In this document: positions 32,506-41,058 of the stretch, in pieces
Layout of the letters: every line of letters starts with the position of its first letter
Position numbering within the stretch: position 1 is the first letter of the stretch
NCBI RefSeq assembly: GCF_900119365.1
Contig: NZ_FPJO01000013.1
Coordinates: 1-64,000 of the forward strand
DNA: 64,000 nt
Direction of reading: 5' to 3'
DNA from: Streptomyces atratus
GTDB taxonomy: Bacteria; Actinomycetota; Actinomycetes; Streptomycetales; Streptomycetaceae
The notes under the pieces: generated by a model
Database searches by the model: none
What the model saw: only the letters and a program-made list of their open reading frames with translations
What the model was told of the DNA's origin: nothing
Made by a program: the position numbers and the translations under genes

Positions 32506-33516
32506 ATGGTGCCCGTCATATCCACTCCTTACGCCTTCAATGAAGAGGATCTCTATGTCGACCTCCGGTCGATCTTCGGGCACTCGCTCTTCCTGAAGTG
32601 CGAGGGCTTCAACTTCGCCGGCTCGATCAAGTTGAAGGCCGCGACCGAGATGGTGGAGGCCGCTGAGCGGGATGGAATCCTGACGCCGGAATCGATCCTG
32701 GTCGAGTCCTCGTCCGGAAACCTCGGCGTGGCGCTGAGCATGATCGCGGCGAGCAAGGGCTACCGGTTCCTGTGTGTGACGGACTCCCGCGGCAATCTGT
32801 CGAACAGAATGATGATGGAGGCGCTGGGCAGCCAGGTGCATGTGATCACCGAACAGGAGGCGGGCTGCGGTTTTCTCGGCGCGCGGCTCGATTACCTCCG
32901 CGCGCTGTGCGCCTCCGACGACCGGTATGTGTGGCTCAGTCAGTACACCAATCCGAGCAACTGGAAGGCGCACTACCGCACGACCGCGCCGGAGGTCGCC
33001 CGTCAGTTCCCGCGGCTGGACGTGCTGTTCATCGGAGCCGGCACCACCGGGACCCTGATGGGCTGTGCGCGCTACTTCCGGGGATGGCACCGGCCCGTGC
33101 GGATCATCGCGGTGGACAGCGTCGGCTCGGTCTCCTTCGGCGGTTCGCCGGGCCGCCGGATGATTCCCGGTCTGGGCATGAGCATGCGCCCGCCGCTGCT
33201 CGACGAGTCCTATGTCGACGAGGTGATTCTTGTCGAGGAGGCGGACACCATACGTGCCTGTCATCGTCTGGCCAGGCGCGGATTCCTGTTCGGCGGCTCC
33301 ACCGGCACGGTGATCAGCGGCGCAACGGACTGGCTGGCCCGGCATGACGCGCGCGAACTCACCGCGGTGGCCGTCGGCCCGGACCTCGGCGAGCGCTACC
33401 TCGACACCATCTACCAGACCAACTGGCTGCAGGATCTCTACGGTGAGGACGTGCTCGAATCCGCCAAGGAGACCGCCGACTCCTGGGCAGCCGCTCCCCC
33501 GCCGGCGGCACGGTAG
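32506..33516 (+). CDS. sbnA: SbnA-like PLP synthase (O-phosphoserine + glutamate)
   Basis: A 336-residue PLP enzyme of the cysteine-synthase fold (type II). The Schiff-base lysine is in FNFAGSIKLKAA (Lys about 42); the phosphate- and substrate-binding loops SSSGNLGVAL and GGSTGT are present. SbnA (VioB) replaces the phosphate of O-phospho-L-serine with glutamate to give the intermediate used by SbnB, so the pair supplies Dap. ATG 32506 is set by a strong AGAGGAGA site; an upstream in-frame ATG at 32419 lacks one. A 207-bp gap separates it from the SbnB-like gene, so it may have an additional promoter. It is the last gene of the operon. Confidence 0.92.
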   Translation: MVPVISTPYAFNEEDLYVDLRSIFGHSLFLKCEGFNFAGSIKLKAATEMVEAAERDGILTPESILVESSSGNLGVALSMIAASKGYRFLCVTDSRGNLSNRMMMEALGSQVHVITEQEAGCGFLGARLDYLRALCASDDRYVWLSQYTNPSNWKAHYRTTAPEVARQFPRLDVLFIGAGTTGTLMGCARYFRGWHRPVRIIAVDSVGSVSFGGSPGRRMIPGLGMSMRPPLLDESYVDEVILVEEADTIRACHRLARRGFLFGGSTGTVISGATDWLARHDARELTAVAVGPDLGERYLDTIYQTNWLQDLYGEDVLESAKETADSWAAAPPPAAR

Positions 33517-33782
33517 GTCCGTCGGGCGGGCCTGCGGACCGGCAGCCGCAATGGCGACCCTCACAGGCTCCAGGCACGTGAGTCCAGGGCGCGCCGTCCG
33601 AGGAGCCGGAAGCACCGACGGGGCCCGGCCCTTCCCGGTGTCCGCCTCGGCCGCTCGGGCCGATCCGGTCGGGTGCGACGCTCGGGATCCCTGTATCGAT
33701 GACGCTTTTGAGGAGCGGTGTTGAGCCATTCGTGTTGTGATCGATGACGGAGGAGGCGACGCTGTCGGAACGGGAGGAAACC

Positions 33783-34241
33783 ATGACTGAGAAACTGCGG
33801 GCGCGAGACATCATGTCCGGCAACGTGCAGTGCGTCGGTGCGCATCAGTCGCTGTTCGACGTGGCGAAGATGATGCGCGATCTGAACGTAGGTTGCCTGC
33901 CCATCTGCGGCGACAACAACAAGCTCACAGGCTTGATCACCGACCGTGACATCGTCGTCAAATGCTGCGCCGAGGGCATCGACCCGGCAACCGTGCAGGC
34001 CGGATCGCTCAAGGGCAAGGTGCACTGGATCGATGCCGAAGCGGATGCCGGCGATGTCCTGACGACCATGGAGGAACACCAGATCAAGCGGTTGCCGGTG
34101 ATCGACGTCCAGGGTGGCCACCGACTGGTCGGCATGATCACGGAGGCGAATCTTGCGAAGAATCTGAGCGACGAACAGATCGCCGAGTTCGCGAGCCGCG
34201 TATACGCGGGCGCCGGGATGTCCGGCGGGTCCGGGGACTGA
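33783..34241 (+). CDS. two-CBS-domain protein
   Basis: A 152-residue soluble protein made of a tandem CBS pair (about 8-60 and 78-135): RARDIMSGNVQCV, VGCLPICGDNNKLTGLITDRD, then DVLTTMEEHQIKRLPVIDVQG and LVGMITEANL. Bateman modules bind adenosine nucleotides (AMP, ATP, SAM) and regulate a partner; no partner is fused or adjacent. ATG 33783 has GGGAGGAAACC directly upstream, whereas the earlier ATG 33744 has no such site. It lies on the same strand 266 bp after the Dap operon and is probably an unrelated stress or dormancy-type gene. Confidence 0.9.
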   Translation: MTEKLRARDIMSGNVQCVGAHQSLFDVAKMMRDLNVGCLPICGDNNKLTGLITDRDIVVKCCAEGIDPATVQAGSLKGKVHWIDAEADAGDVLTTMEEHQIKRLPVIDVQGGHRLVGMITEANLAKNLSDEQIAEFASRVYAGAGMSGGSGD

Positions 34242-34390
34242 GGTCTCGCCGAACCCCACAGAGGTGTCCATCCGTGGCGGATGATCATCAGCACGGCGAG
34301 GAAGAGCAGGAGGCGGGATCGGCGGATCGGGACGGCGGTCATGGCGGCTCCCGGCGGTCGATGGTTGTGGTGTTCTCGGACCGGGCCGGG

Positions 34391-34580
34391 TCAGTCCCGG
34401 TCCGGCAGGATCAGCAGTGCATCCCCGACAGGGCGTTCACCGGCCGCGTCGGACGGATTGTTGATCACTTGTCCGTCGACCGCCATCGTGGTCGACCCGC
34501 CACCGTCGAGATTGACCGCGTCGCGCAGGCCGAGTGCCCTGGCGACGGCGGCGCTCTCGGGGATGCTCAGCAGGCGGGGT
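34391..34580 (-). pseudogene. C-terminal fragment of a phosphodiester glycosidase (NAGPA-like) protein
   Basis: About 63 codons on the minus strand read LGLRDAVNLDGGGSTTMAVD and then GERPVGDALLIL before a TGA at 34391-34393. DAxNLDGGGSxTM is the hallmark C-terminal motif of NAGPA/phosphodiester glycosidase domains. No N-terminal portion or start exists upstream, so this is a truncated relic. The remainder of the 492-bp gap 34242-34733 contains only the terminator hairpin listed next. Confidence 0.65.
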
Positions 34581-34681
34581 CGTTCGCACGCTTCCCGATC
34601 CCCAGCGGGCTGTGGCAGTGGCTCGCGGAGGCCGGGTTCGTGCCTGAGCAGTTGCTGGACGGGCGCGCCGGGTAGCGCCTC

Positions 34682-34721
34682 CCCGGAGCAGGCAGGGCGG
34701 CGCCGCCCTGCCTGCTCCGGG
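34682..34721. terminator. 20-bp-arm palindromic terminator of the CIS operon
   Basis: A perfect palindrome (34682-34721; one arm CCCGGAGCAGGCAGGGCGGC) centred between 34701 and 34702, 13 bp beyond the stop of the last minus-strand CIS gene at 34734. It would fold into a very stable stem with a minimal loop. Confidence 0.85.
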
Positions 34722-34733
34722 TGGTGTCCGGCC

Positions 34734-35966
34734 TCAGCTGCGCTCGAAGATCTCGACCTCCCCCACCGCGATCGGCCGCCCCTCGCCCTGGCCGGACGCA
34801 GCCCTCAGCACGAGCCGGACGGAGATGACGTCGCTGATGCCGGTCCGTACCGTCTGCCGGCCCGGCTTGTCGGTGAGCGTCATTGTCTTCTCGTGGACCT
34901 CACCGTCCGCAGAGGTGATGATCAGATCGGCCCGGGTGGGCCTGGCTCCCTGCCGGAATTCCTCGGGCTCCGTCGACACACCGGGGTACACCACGACGCC
35001 GACCAGCCTGAACGGCTTGTCGAAGGTGCACGTCAGCGACGAGCCGAGCGTGGGTGCTCCCCAGTATTTGTCGGTCAGTCCGTCGACGGCGGCGGACGCC
35101 GGATGGCCGGGAGCGTGTGCGCTCGCGGTGACCCCGGTCGGGCTGATCTCCGCCGTTGCGCCGAGCTTGTCCCGTACGTCCTCGAAGACGTAGCGCCCGG
35201 CCGGCAGGAGCAGGAAGCCCGCGAACAGCAGCCCGACGACCACCAGCACCAGCATGGTCCGTCGCAGCGCCCGGCCCGATCCGCTTCTCACCCGGCGGCG
35301 GAACGGCCACACCGTACGCCACCACGGCAGCGGCGCGGGCTGCTCCCTGGTCTGCAACGGTGCGGCGCAGCGACGGCAGAACTTGCGTCCCGGCAGGTTC
35401 GGGGTACCGCATGCCGGGCACGGCGGCCCGTCCGGCTCCTCGTCCTCCGTCACGGGCCTCACGACAGGCCGCCGGGCGATCGGCCTGGCCGGCTGCACCG
35501 CGATCACGGGCTCGTCCGGTGCCGGTGGTTGCGGTGCTTGCGGCCGGACAGGAGCGGGCTGCGCCGGTGGTTCCGGTCGTACGGGGGCGGGCGGTGCCGG
35601 TCGCGGTTCCGGCACCGGTGCCGGTGTGGGCTCCGCGTGCGGCTGCGCGGCGGGTTCCGGTGCACGCGAGCGCGCCGGCTCGGGGCGCGGGGAGGGCTGA
35701 TCCCCGGCCTGCGGGGCCTCGGGCTGCGGGGCCTCGGGCTGCGGGTCGGGAACGGTCGCGGGGCCGGTCACGGGCTCGGCCGGGCTTCCGGTCGCGGGCT
35801 CGGCTGCCGGGCCCGCCGGTTCGGTGGGCCGGGCGGGAGCGGCGGGTTCCGCAGCGGCGGGCGCGTTCTGCGGCGTCCTGGACGACCAGCCCAGGTAGGA
35901 GCCGCAGTTCCCGCAGAATTCGTCGTCCTCGCGGTTGGCCGAACCGCACGCCGGACACGAACGCAT
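34734..35966 (-). CDS. zinc-ribbon, single-TM, discoidin-like protein of the CIS locus
   Basis: A 410-residue protein. Two zinc ribbons (CPACGSANREDDEFCGNCGS at 4-23, and CPACGTPNLPGRKFCRRCAA near 200) flank a long Pro/Ala/Glu-rich linker. A transmembrane helix follows (about 248-268, MLVLVVVGLLFAGFLLLP), then a galactose-binding/discoidin-like domain (HPASAAVDGLTDKYWG, about 295-410). Topology is cytosolic zinc ribbons and an external sugar- or lipid-binding domain. It is the last gene of the CIS operon, 4 bp after the gpI-like gene; AGGAGG lies eight bases before ATG 35966. A role linking the particle to the membrane or cell wall is plausible but not proven. Confidence 0.85.
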   Translation of the reverse strand: MRSCPACGSANREDDEFCGNCGSYLGWSSRTPQNAPAAAEPAAPARPTEPAGPAAEPATGSPAEPVTGPATVPDPQPEAPQPEAPQAGDQPSPRPEPARSRAPEPAAQPHAEPTPAPVPEPRPAPPAPVRPEPPAQPAPVRPQAPQPPAPDEPVIAVQPARPIARRPVVRPVTEDEEPDGPPCPACGTPNLPGRKFCRRCAAPLQTREQPAPLPWWRTVWPFRRRVRSGSGRALRRTMLVLVVVGLLFAGFLLLPAGRYVFEDVRDKLGATAEISPTGVTASAHAPGHPASAAVDGLTDKYWGAPTLGSSLTCTFDKPFRLVGVVVYPGVSTEPEEFRQGARPTRADLIITSADGEVHEKTMTLTDKPGRQTVRTGISDVISVRLVLRAASGQGEGRPIAVGEVEIFERS

Positions 35967-35970
35967 CGCG

Positions 35971-36534
35971 TCAGCCTCCTGTCTCGTCTGGCGGGCCCGG
36001 CAGGATCTCCACCCGGCATGTGAGGTGTACGGGGCACGAGGCCGCGACGACGTCCAGGACACGGTTCGCGTCCACCGGTCCGCCGTGCAACGCCCAGACG
36101 CGCACCAGCAGTTCTCCGGTAGGTGGCAAAGGCAGCTCGGCGCCCGGCCGGGACGACCATGTGGCGCCGCCCCCGTCCTGGACATCGGCGCCCACGTCGA
36201 AGCAGAGCCGGAGGTGTTCGATCAGGCCGCGACGGGTGCCGCGGCGTCGGTGCAGCTCGACGGCGCGCGCGACGACGGCCCGCCGCAGCTCCTCGGGCCA
36301 CGCCGGATCGATGTCGGCGGCCACCCAGGACGACAGCCAGGGCAGGAAGTCGGCCGGTGCCAGCGACGGGTCGAAGTAGGCCGGGAGGTTGTCCAGGGTG
36401 GACAGGACGGGCGCCAGTACGGTGTCGAGGCCCGCGGTGAACCGCTGGGCCAGGTCGTCGTCCGCGTACAGCGCGGGCAGCAGCCCACCGATCGGGTAGC
36501 GGCTGGCGAGCCCCGGAACCGCGGCTCTGGTCAT
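35971..36534 (-). CDS. CIS baseplate wedge protein (phage tail gpI / Afp12-like)
   Basis: A 187-residue protein matching the phage P2 gpI-like tail family: LASRYPIGGLLPALYADDDLAQRFTAGL, a DNLPAYFDPSLAPADFLPWLSSWV core, and RRGTRRGLIEHLRLCF. In contractile injection systems it forms the outer baseplate wedge with the gpJ-like protein. Its ATG overlaps the gpJ-like stop by ATGA, consistent with coupled, stoichiometric synthesis. Close spacing on both sides places it firmly in the structural operon. Confidence 0.88.
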   Translation of the reverse strand: MTRAAVPGLASRYPIGGLLPALYADDDLAQRFTAGLDTVLAPVLSTLDNLPAYFDPSLAPADFLPWLSSWVAADIDPAWPEELRRAVVARAVELHRRRGTRRGLIEHLRLCFDVGADVQDGGGATWSSRPGAELPLPPTGELLVRVWALHGGPVDANRVLDVVAASCPVHLTCRVEILPGPPDETGG

Positions 36535-38492
36535 GAGCCGTCACCGGCCACGCTCGCGATGACCTCCACCTGGTGCTGGTGCGAGAAGACCAGGGCGCCC
36601 GGGGCGACGTCGATCCGCTGCACCGCCGCCCCGCGCCGCCCGGTGATCGGGTCAGCGGGGAACATCCGTACCTCCTCCACGAGGGACACCCCTGGCACGC
36701 CCTGGAGCACGGCGAAGATCTCGCCGTACTGCACCGGCCTGCCGAACGGCCACCCGGTCCCGTCCGCACCGCCCCGCAGCGGGTCGATGTGGCGGAACAG
36801 CGCCGCGACCGCGTCCCCCCGGACCCGGTCCACGTCGCCGTCGGCCGTCACCAGCCTGGCGACCACGGTGACTCCCTGGTAAGCGGGCGGTTCCACCACC
36901 AGCCGGGTGCCGACCAGTCGCCGCTCGTCGAGCCGCTCCGTGACCGCCGCGAGCACCGGGTCCGACGGGATCAGCTGCTCGAAGCGGAGCTGGCCGCCCT
37001 CGTCGGCGACCGCGTCGGGCACCACCAGGACCCGTACCGCGCCCGCTTCGCCCGCGACGGCGGGCAGGCACCGGACCCTGCGCAGCGAAGGCGCGGCCTC
37101 GCGGGCGACGGCCTCGTAGTCCCCGGCCGTGACCGCCCGTTCCTGCACCCGCAGGATGTTCGGCGCCCGGACCTTCGCGTTCTCCACGGTCTCGCCGTCG
37201 ACCCCGCCCCTGGCTGCCTCGCGGTTGTCCACGCCCGCCACGTACGGCACCGAGCTGCGCAGCACACTGATCGCGCCCCGGGCCACGTTCCCGGCCGCGC
37301 CGCCGCCGGTCCGGTAGCGCGGGACCCGCAGTTGTGCGCCCTTCTCGGGCACCGCTCCATAGGCGCGCATCGTTCCGTCCGGTTCGCGTACCTCCGGCGG
37401 GAACGCGAACTCGCCGGAGACGGCGTCGATCCGCACGTGCCGGTCGTGCGGCAAGGACGCGCCGAAGTGCTCCACCGCGGTCCAGTTCTGCCAGCCGTCC
37501 GCGGAGGACACCTGGACGACCGGCGGCTCCCCGTCCAGCAGCAGCGGTGCCCTGCTCACGGAGAACCGCTGCCCGGCGACGCCTTCGGAGGTGCCGAGCG
37601 GGACGTCGATGATGGTCTCCGCGTGTTCGACGTCCGCCGTGCCGCCGACGGTGAACACCTCGGCCTCCCGGATCGTCGGCGACTCGGAGTAGAACGGCTG
37701 GCCCGGTTCCGGCGCGGTGACCCGGCAGCGCAGCCATCCCGCCCGGGTCCCCGCGGTCACCGACGTGGTGTGTCCGGCAGGGACGAACACGATCACCTCG
37801 CCGGGCCTGTTCAGCCCGCCGGTGCTGTCGGTGCCGGTCTGGCAGGTGACCCAGCGGGCACCGTCCCACGCCTCCCACACCAGCGGAGGCTGGCGCGGGT
37901 CGACGCCGACGCCCTCCACCCGGCTGTCCAGGCGTACGGCGACGATGCAGCGGGGCACGGCGGTGGGCAGCCCGAACAGCAGGGCGTCACCGGGCTCCGG
38001 GCGGGACTGGAAGCACGGGATGTCCTTGCCGGCGCCGAGCGGTGCGGTGCGGTCGGTCTGGTCGCCGGACACCGGCGCGGTGACCAGCCGGACCAGCGAA
38101 CTCGGCACGATCGGCAGCTCTTCGGAGGTGGAGAACACCACCGCCTCCTCGGACTCGCCGCGTGAGGTGGCGACCTCCGTGCCCGACGGGAGCCGTACGG
38201 TCTCCGGCTGCGGCGCGGACAGCCAGAAGTCGACCTCCGCCCGCGCCACCGTCGGCGGGAACAGGGTGACGCCCAGCAGGTCGAGGAAGGCCGAGTAGTT
38301 CTTGTCCGGTACCCGGTTCAGCCGGTACAGCAGCTGGTCGACCATGTACGCGAACGTCTCGATGAGCGTGACCCCGGGGTCCGACACATTGTGGTCGGTC
38401 CACTCGGGTGAGCGTTGCTGGACGTACCGCTTGGCCTCGTCGACGAGCTGCTGGAAGCGGCGGTCGTCCAGGTTGGGTGAGGGCAGGGCCAT
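36531..38492 (-). CDS. CIS baseplate assembly protein (gpJ / Afp11-like)
   Basis: A 653-residue structural protein of the baseplate J type. The N terminus (LPSPNLDDRRFQQLVDEAKRY, then DPGVTLIETFAYMVDQLLYRLNRVPD) is the conserved J-like wedge signature. The C-terminal half carries VRAPNILRVQERAVTAGDYE and PFGRPVQYGEIFAVLQGVPGV. It joins the sheath-tube complex to the baseplate. ATG 38492 overlaps the preceding gp25 stop. The length fits the large Afp11/Pvc11-type rather than the short phage J proteins. Confidence 0.92.
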   Translation of the reverse strand: MALPSPNLDDRRFQQLVDEAKRYVQQRSPEWTDHNVSDPGVTLIETFAYMVDQLLYRLNRVPDKNYSAFLDLLGVTLFPPTVARAEVDFWLSAPQPETVRLPSGTEVATSRGESEEAVVFSTSEELPIVPSSLVRLVTAPVSGDQTDRTAPLGAGKDIPCFQSRPEPGDALLFGLPTAVPRCIVAVRLDSRVEGVGVDPRQPPLVWEAWDGARWVTCQTGTDSTGGLNRPGEVIVFVPAGHTTSVTAGTRAGWLRCRVTAPEPGQPFYSESPTIREAEVFTVGGTADVEHAETIIDVPLGTSEGVAGQRFSVSRAPLLLDGEPPVVQVSSADGWQNWTAVEHFGASLPHDRHVRIDAVSGEFAFPPEVREPDGTMRAYGAVPEKGAQLRVPRYRTGGGAAGNVARGAISVLRSSVPYVAGVDNREAARGGVDGETVENAKVRAPNILRVQERAVTAGDYEAVAREAAPSLRRVRCLPAVAGEAGAVRVLVVPDAVADEGGQLRFEQLIPSDPVLAAVTERLDERRLVGTRLVVEPPAYQGVTVVARLVTADGDVDRVRGDAVAALFRHIDPLRGGADGTGWPFGRPVQYGEIFAVLQGVPGVSLVEEVRMFPADPITGRRGAAVQRIDVAPGALVFSHQHQVEVIASVAGDGS

Positions 38493-38917
38493 CAGCGCAC
38501 TCCCGATTCTTCGGAGCCCTCGGAGGACGGAATGGTGTAGAAGGGGAAGACGAGATTGCGCAGGTCGTTCGTGGCCCGCACGGTGTAGTGCACGTCGATG
38601 TACAAGGTGCCCTCCTCGATGGCGTCGAACGCGATCACCACGTCGGTCACCTCGATGCGCGGCTCCCACCGCTCCAGCGAGGTGCGGACCTCGTGGGCGA
38701 TGCGCCCGGCGGTGGCGCCGTCACCGGGTGCGAAGACGTAGTCGTGGATGCCGCAGCCGAACTCCGGGCGCATCGGCCGCTCGCCCGGCGCCGTGCCGAG
38801 CACCAGTCCGATCGCCTCCTCGATCTCCTTGTCCCGTTCGACCATGCCGATGCCGCCCGTGGCGCCGACCCGCAGGGGGAAGCCCCAGCCGCGTCCGATG
38901 AATCCGCCGCCGCTCAC
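38492..38917 (-). CDS. GPW/gp25 baseplate protein (Afp9-like)
   Basis: A 141-residue gp25-family protein: IEEAIGLVLGTAPGERPMRP, FGCGIHDYVFAPGD and SLERWEPRIEV are the conserved landmarks of the lysozyme-like gp25 fold, which in CIS particles nucleates sheath assembly. It starts with GTG 38917 overlapping the PAAR stop (ATGTGA) and ends overlapping the gpJ start, a chain of translational couplings. Confidence 0.9.
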   Translation of the reverse strand: MSGGGFIGRGWGFPLRVGATGGIGMVERDKEIEEAIGLVLGTAPGERPMRPEFGCGIHDYVFAPGDGATAGRIAHEVRTSLERWEPRIEVTDVVIAFDAIEEGTLYIDVHYTVRATNDLRNLVFPFYTIPSSEGSEESGVR

Positions 38918-39231
38918 ATCGGGCCCCCGATCAGTACGTTCAGCGCACCGCTGATGATGGGCGCGCCGCAGCTGGTGTTGTCCCGCATCCGGGCGGCGGG
39001 CAGCCCGCCGATCAGGACCTGACCGGTGACCGCGGCGGCCGGGTTGGGCGTGATCACATTCCCCGGCCCGAGCGCGGCGTGCGGGGGAACGACGCACACG
39101 TGCAGGCTCCCGGTGACGGCCGCCGGCCGGCCGCCGATCAGCACGGTGGCGACGGCCACCGCACCCGGGGGCGGGGTGCCGATGAGGCCGCCGTGGGCGG
39201 TGCTGTCGCCCGTGCGGGCTGCGGGGGGCAT
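38914..39231 (-). CDS. PAAR-domain spike tip protein (Afp10-like)
   Basis: A 105-residue PAAR protein: the N-terminal MPPAARTGDSTAHGG motif, IGGRPAAVTG turns and the metal-binding PAAR-type His/Cys residues fit the sharpened cone that caps the spike. No toxin extension is fused, so any cargo must be loaded elsewhere. AAGGAGA precedes ATG 39231. It lies between the spike gene and the gp25-like gene. Confidence 0.9.
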   Translation of the reverse strand: MPPAARTGDSTAHGGLIGTPPPGAVAVATVLIGGRPAAVTGSLHVCVVPPHAALGPGNVITPNPAAAVTGQVLIGGLPAARMRDNTSCGAPIISGALNVLIGGPM

Positions 39232-39291
39232 GGTCGGTGTTCTCCTTGCTGGGAAAGGGACTTCTGGGGGTGTCGGACGGTTGGTGGGGCG

Positions 39292-41058
39292 TCAGTTGAT
39301 CCTGATGAGCTTGGCCTTGAGCACACCGAGCAGTCCGCCGTCGATCGTGACCCCCGTCTTGCCGTTGACGGTCACCGAGCTGCCCTTGATGTTCACGTCG
39401 CCCGTTCCGGCGTCGAGTGTGATCCCGGACGCGGAGAGCGTCACGGAGCTCAGCGCCCGGGTGCCGCCGCGGGCGTACACCGTCAGCGCGATCTCGCTCC
39501 GCCGCTCGTCCAGGGTGACTTCGAGCCGTTTGTCGCCGGTGGCCAGCCGGACACCGGACGGCCCGCGCGGGGCGTCCAGCAGCTCCAGCCGGTTGCCCGA
39601 ACGGGACACCAGGGAACGACGATTGACCTTTCCGCTGGTCGGGTCGACCAGCGGCACGTCGTGCGGCGAGGGCTTGTCGACCCCGTTGTAGAGACCGCCG
39701 AGCACATACGGGCTGTCCAGCAGCCCCTGCTCGAACCCGACCAGCACCTCGTCGTTGACCTCGGGGCTGAACACCCCGCCGCCGCCCTGGCCGCCCCACT
39801 GCACCGTACGGACCCAGTCGGTCACATAGGTGTCGTCGAGCCAGGGGAACTTCAGCCGGACCCAGCCCCGTTCGGCCTTGCCCTCGCGGATGTCGGTGAC
39901 CACGCCGATCGCGAGACCCGGCATGCGGGGGCCTCGCGAGGGTGCGTTAGCGCCGCTGGTCAGTCCCGCCAGGGAGCGGTCGGGGGCCGCGCTCACCAGC
40001 ACGGTCGTGCGGTAGCCACCGTTCGGTTCGAGTACGTGGTGCGCTGCGGTCGCCGTGTAGCGCCCGGCGAACGCGGGCCCGACGTTGCCGAGGGCCACCG
40101 GCTCGCCCGCCCGCAGTTGGGGATTGCCCTCGGCGACCGCCTCGATCTCGCCGAATCCGGCGCTCACCGAGGCGGCCACCGAACCGGCCACGGCCGTGGC
40201 CTCGGCCTGCGTCCGGTACGGGGTGTCGGTGACCGTCATCCGGGCGTTCGGACCGAACGCCCCGGCCGCCAGCGACGGGCTCATCCCCGGGGACACCGTG
40301 TCGCTGCGGACGGACTGCTGGCGGGCGACCAGCCGTGTCTTGGTGTCGACGTTCCAGCCGCGCACCTCCACACTGTCCGCCCCGTCCGCACCGGTCAGCA
40401 CGGCCCGCAGAGCCAGCAGGTTGCGCCCGTACTCCAGGACCATCGGGTGCCGGGTGGCAGAGGTGGCGGGCGAGGGGGCGGAGGCGGCGGGCTTCGGCTT
40501 CACGAACTGCAACAGGCCCTTGTCGTCCACCCGCACCTGCGCGCCGCTCTCGCCCGCGAGGTACTGGAGGAACTCCCAGTCCGAGACATTGGGCTGGGTC
40601 AGCTGCTTGTACGTGATGGGCGCGGCCTCGATCTTCCCGCACGCCAGCCCTGCGCCCGCGGCGACCTTTCGGACGATGTCCGCGGTCTTCATGTTGCGGA
40701 AGGCCGCCACCTTCCGTCCGCGCTGGAGCCGGTGGGCCTTGGAGAAGGCACGGACCACCGTGAACGAACCGGTGGTGTCGCTGTCCAGCTCGACCGCCGT
40801 GACCTCACCGGTGAACAGCCGCTCGCGCACCCGCTCCTGCACGGTGACCACGGATATCTTCAGCGGGGTGCCGATGGTGAGCCCGGTGGCGGTGAGCAGC
40901 TTGTGATCGGGGTCGCGGTACGTCAGCACGGCGGTGTCCGGCAGGCCGACGTTCTCGTCCACCACGCAGCTCACCAGCTGGGCGGCCCAGGCCGCCGGCA
41001 GCTCGCCGGGGGCCTCGACGATGGGGTCCGCGGCGAAGGAGCGGCCGGGGGCGGTCAC
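39292..41058 (-). CDS. VgrG-like central spike (phage late control D / Afp8-like)
   Basis: A 588-residue spike. The first two thirds (about 10-330) are a gpD/gp27-like hub; a gp5-like OB segment follows (IGVVTDIREGKAERGWVRLKFPWLDD, VRTVQWGGQGGG), then a C-terminal beta-rich needle (ITLDAGTGDVNIKGSSVTVNGKTG). Three copies form the membrane-piercing tip below the tube. I chose GTG 41058, which overlaps the LysM gene stop; the longer in-frame extension is shadow sequence. A 60-bp gap separates it from the PAAR gene. Confidence 0.92.
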   Translation of the reverse strand: MTAPGRSFAADPIVEAPGELPAAWAAQLVSCVVDENVGLPDTAVLTYRDPDHKLLTATGLTIGTPLKISVVTVQERVRERLFTGEVTAVELDSDTTGSFTVVRAFSKAHRLQRGRKVAAFRNMKTADIVRKVAAGAGLACGKIEAAPITYKQLTQPNVSDWEFLQYLAGESGAQVRVDDKGLLQFVKPKPAASAPSPATSATRHPMVLEYGRNLLALRAVLTGADGADSVEVRGWNVDTKTRLVARQQSVRSDTVSPGMSPSLAAGAFGPNARMTVTDTPYRTQAEATAVAGSVAASVSAGFGEIEAVAEGNPQLRAGEPVALGNVGPAFAGRYTATAAHHVLEPNGGYRTTVLVSAAPDRSLAGLTSGANAPSRGPRMPGLAIGVVTDIREGKAERGWVRLKFPWLDDTYVTDWVRTVQWGGQGGGGVFSPEVNDEVLVGFEQGLLDSPYVLGGLYNGVDKPSPHDVPLVDPTSGKVNRRSLVSRSGNRLELLDAPRGPSGVRLATGDKRLEVTLDERRSEIALTVYARGGTRALSSVTLSASGITLDAGTGDVNIKGSSVTVNGKTGVTIDGGLLGVLKAKLIRIN

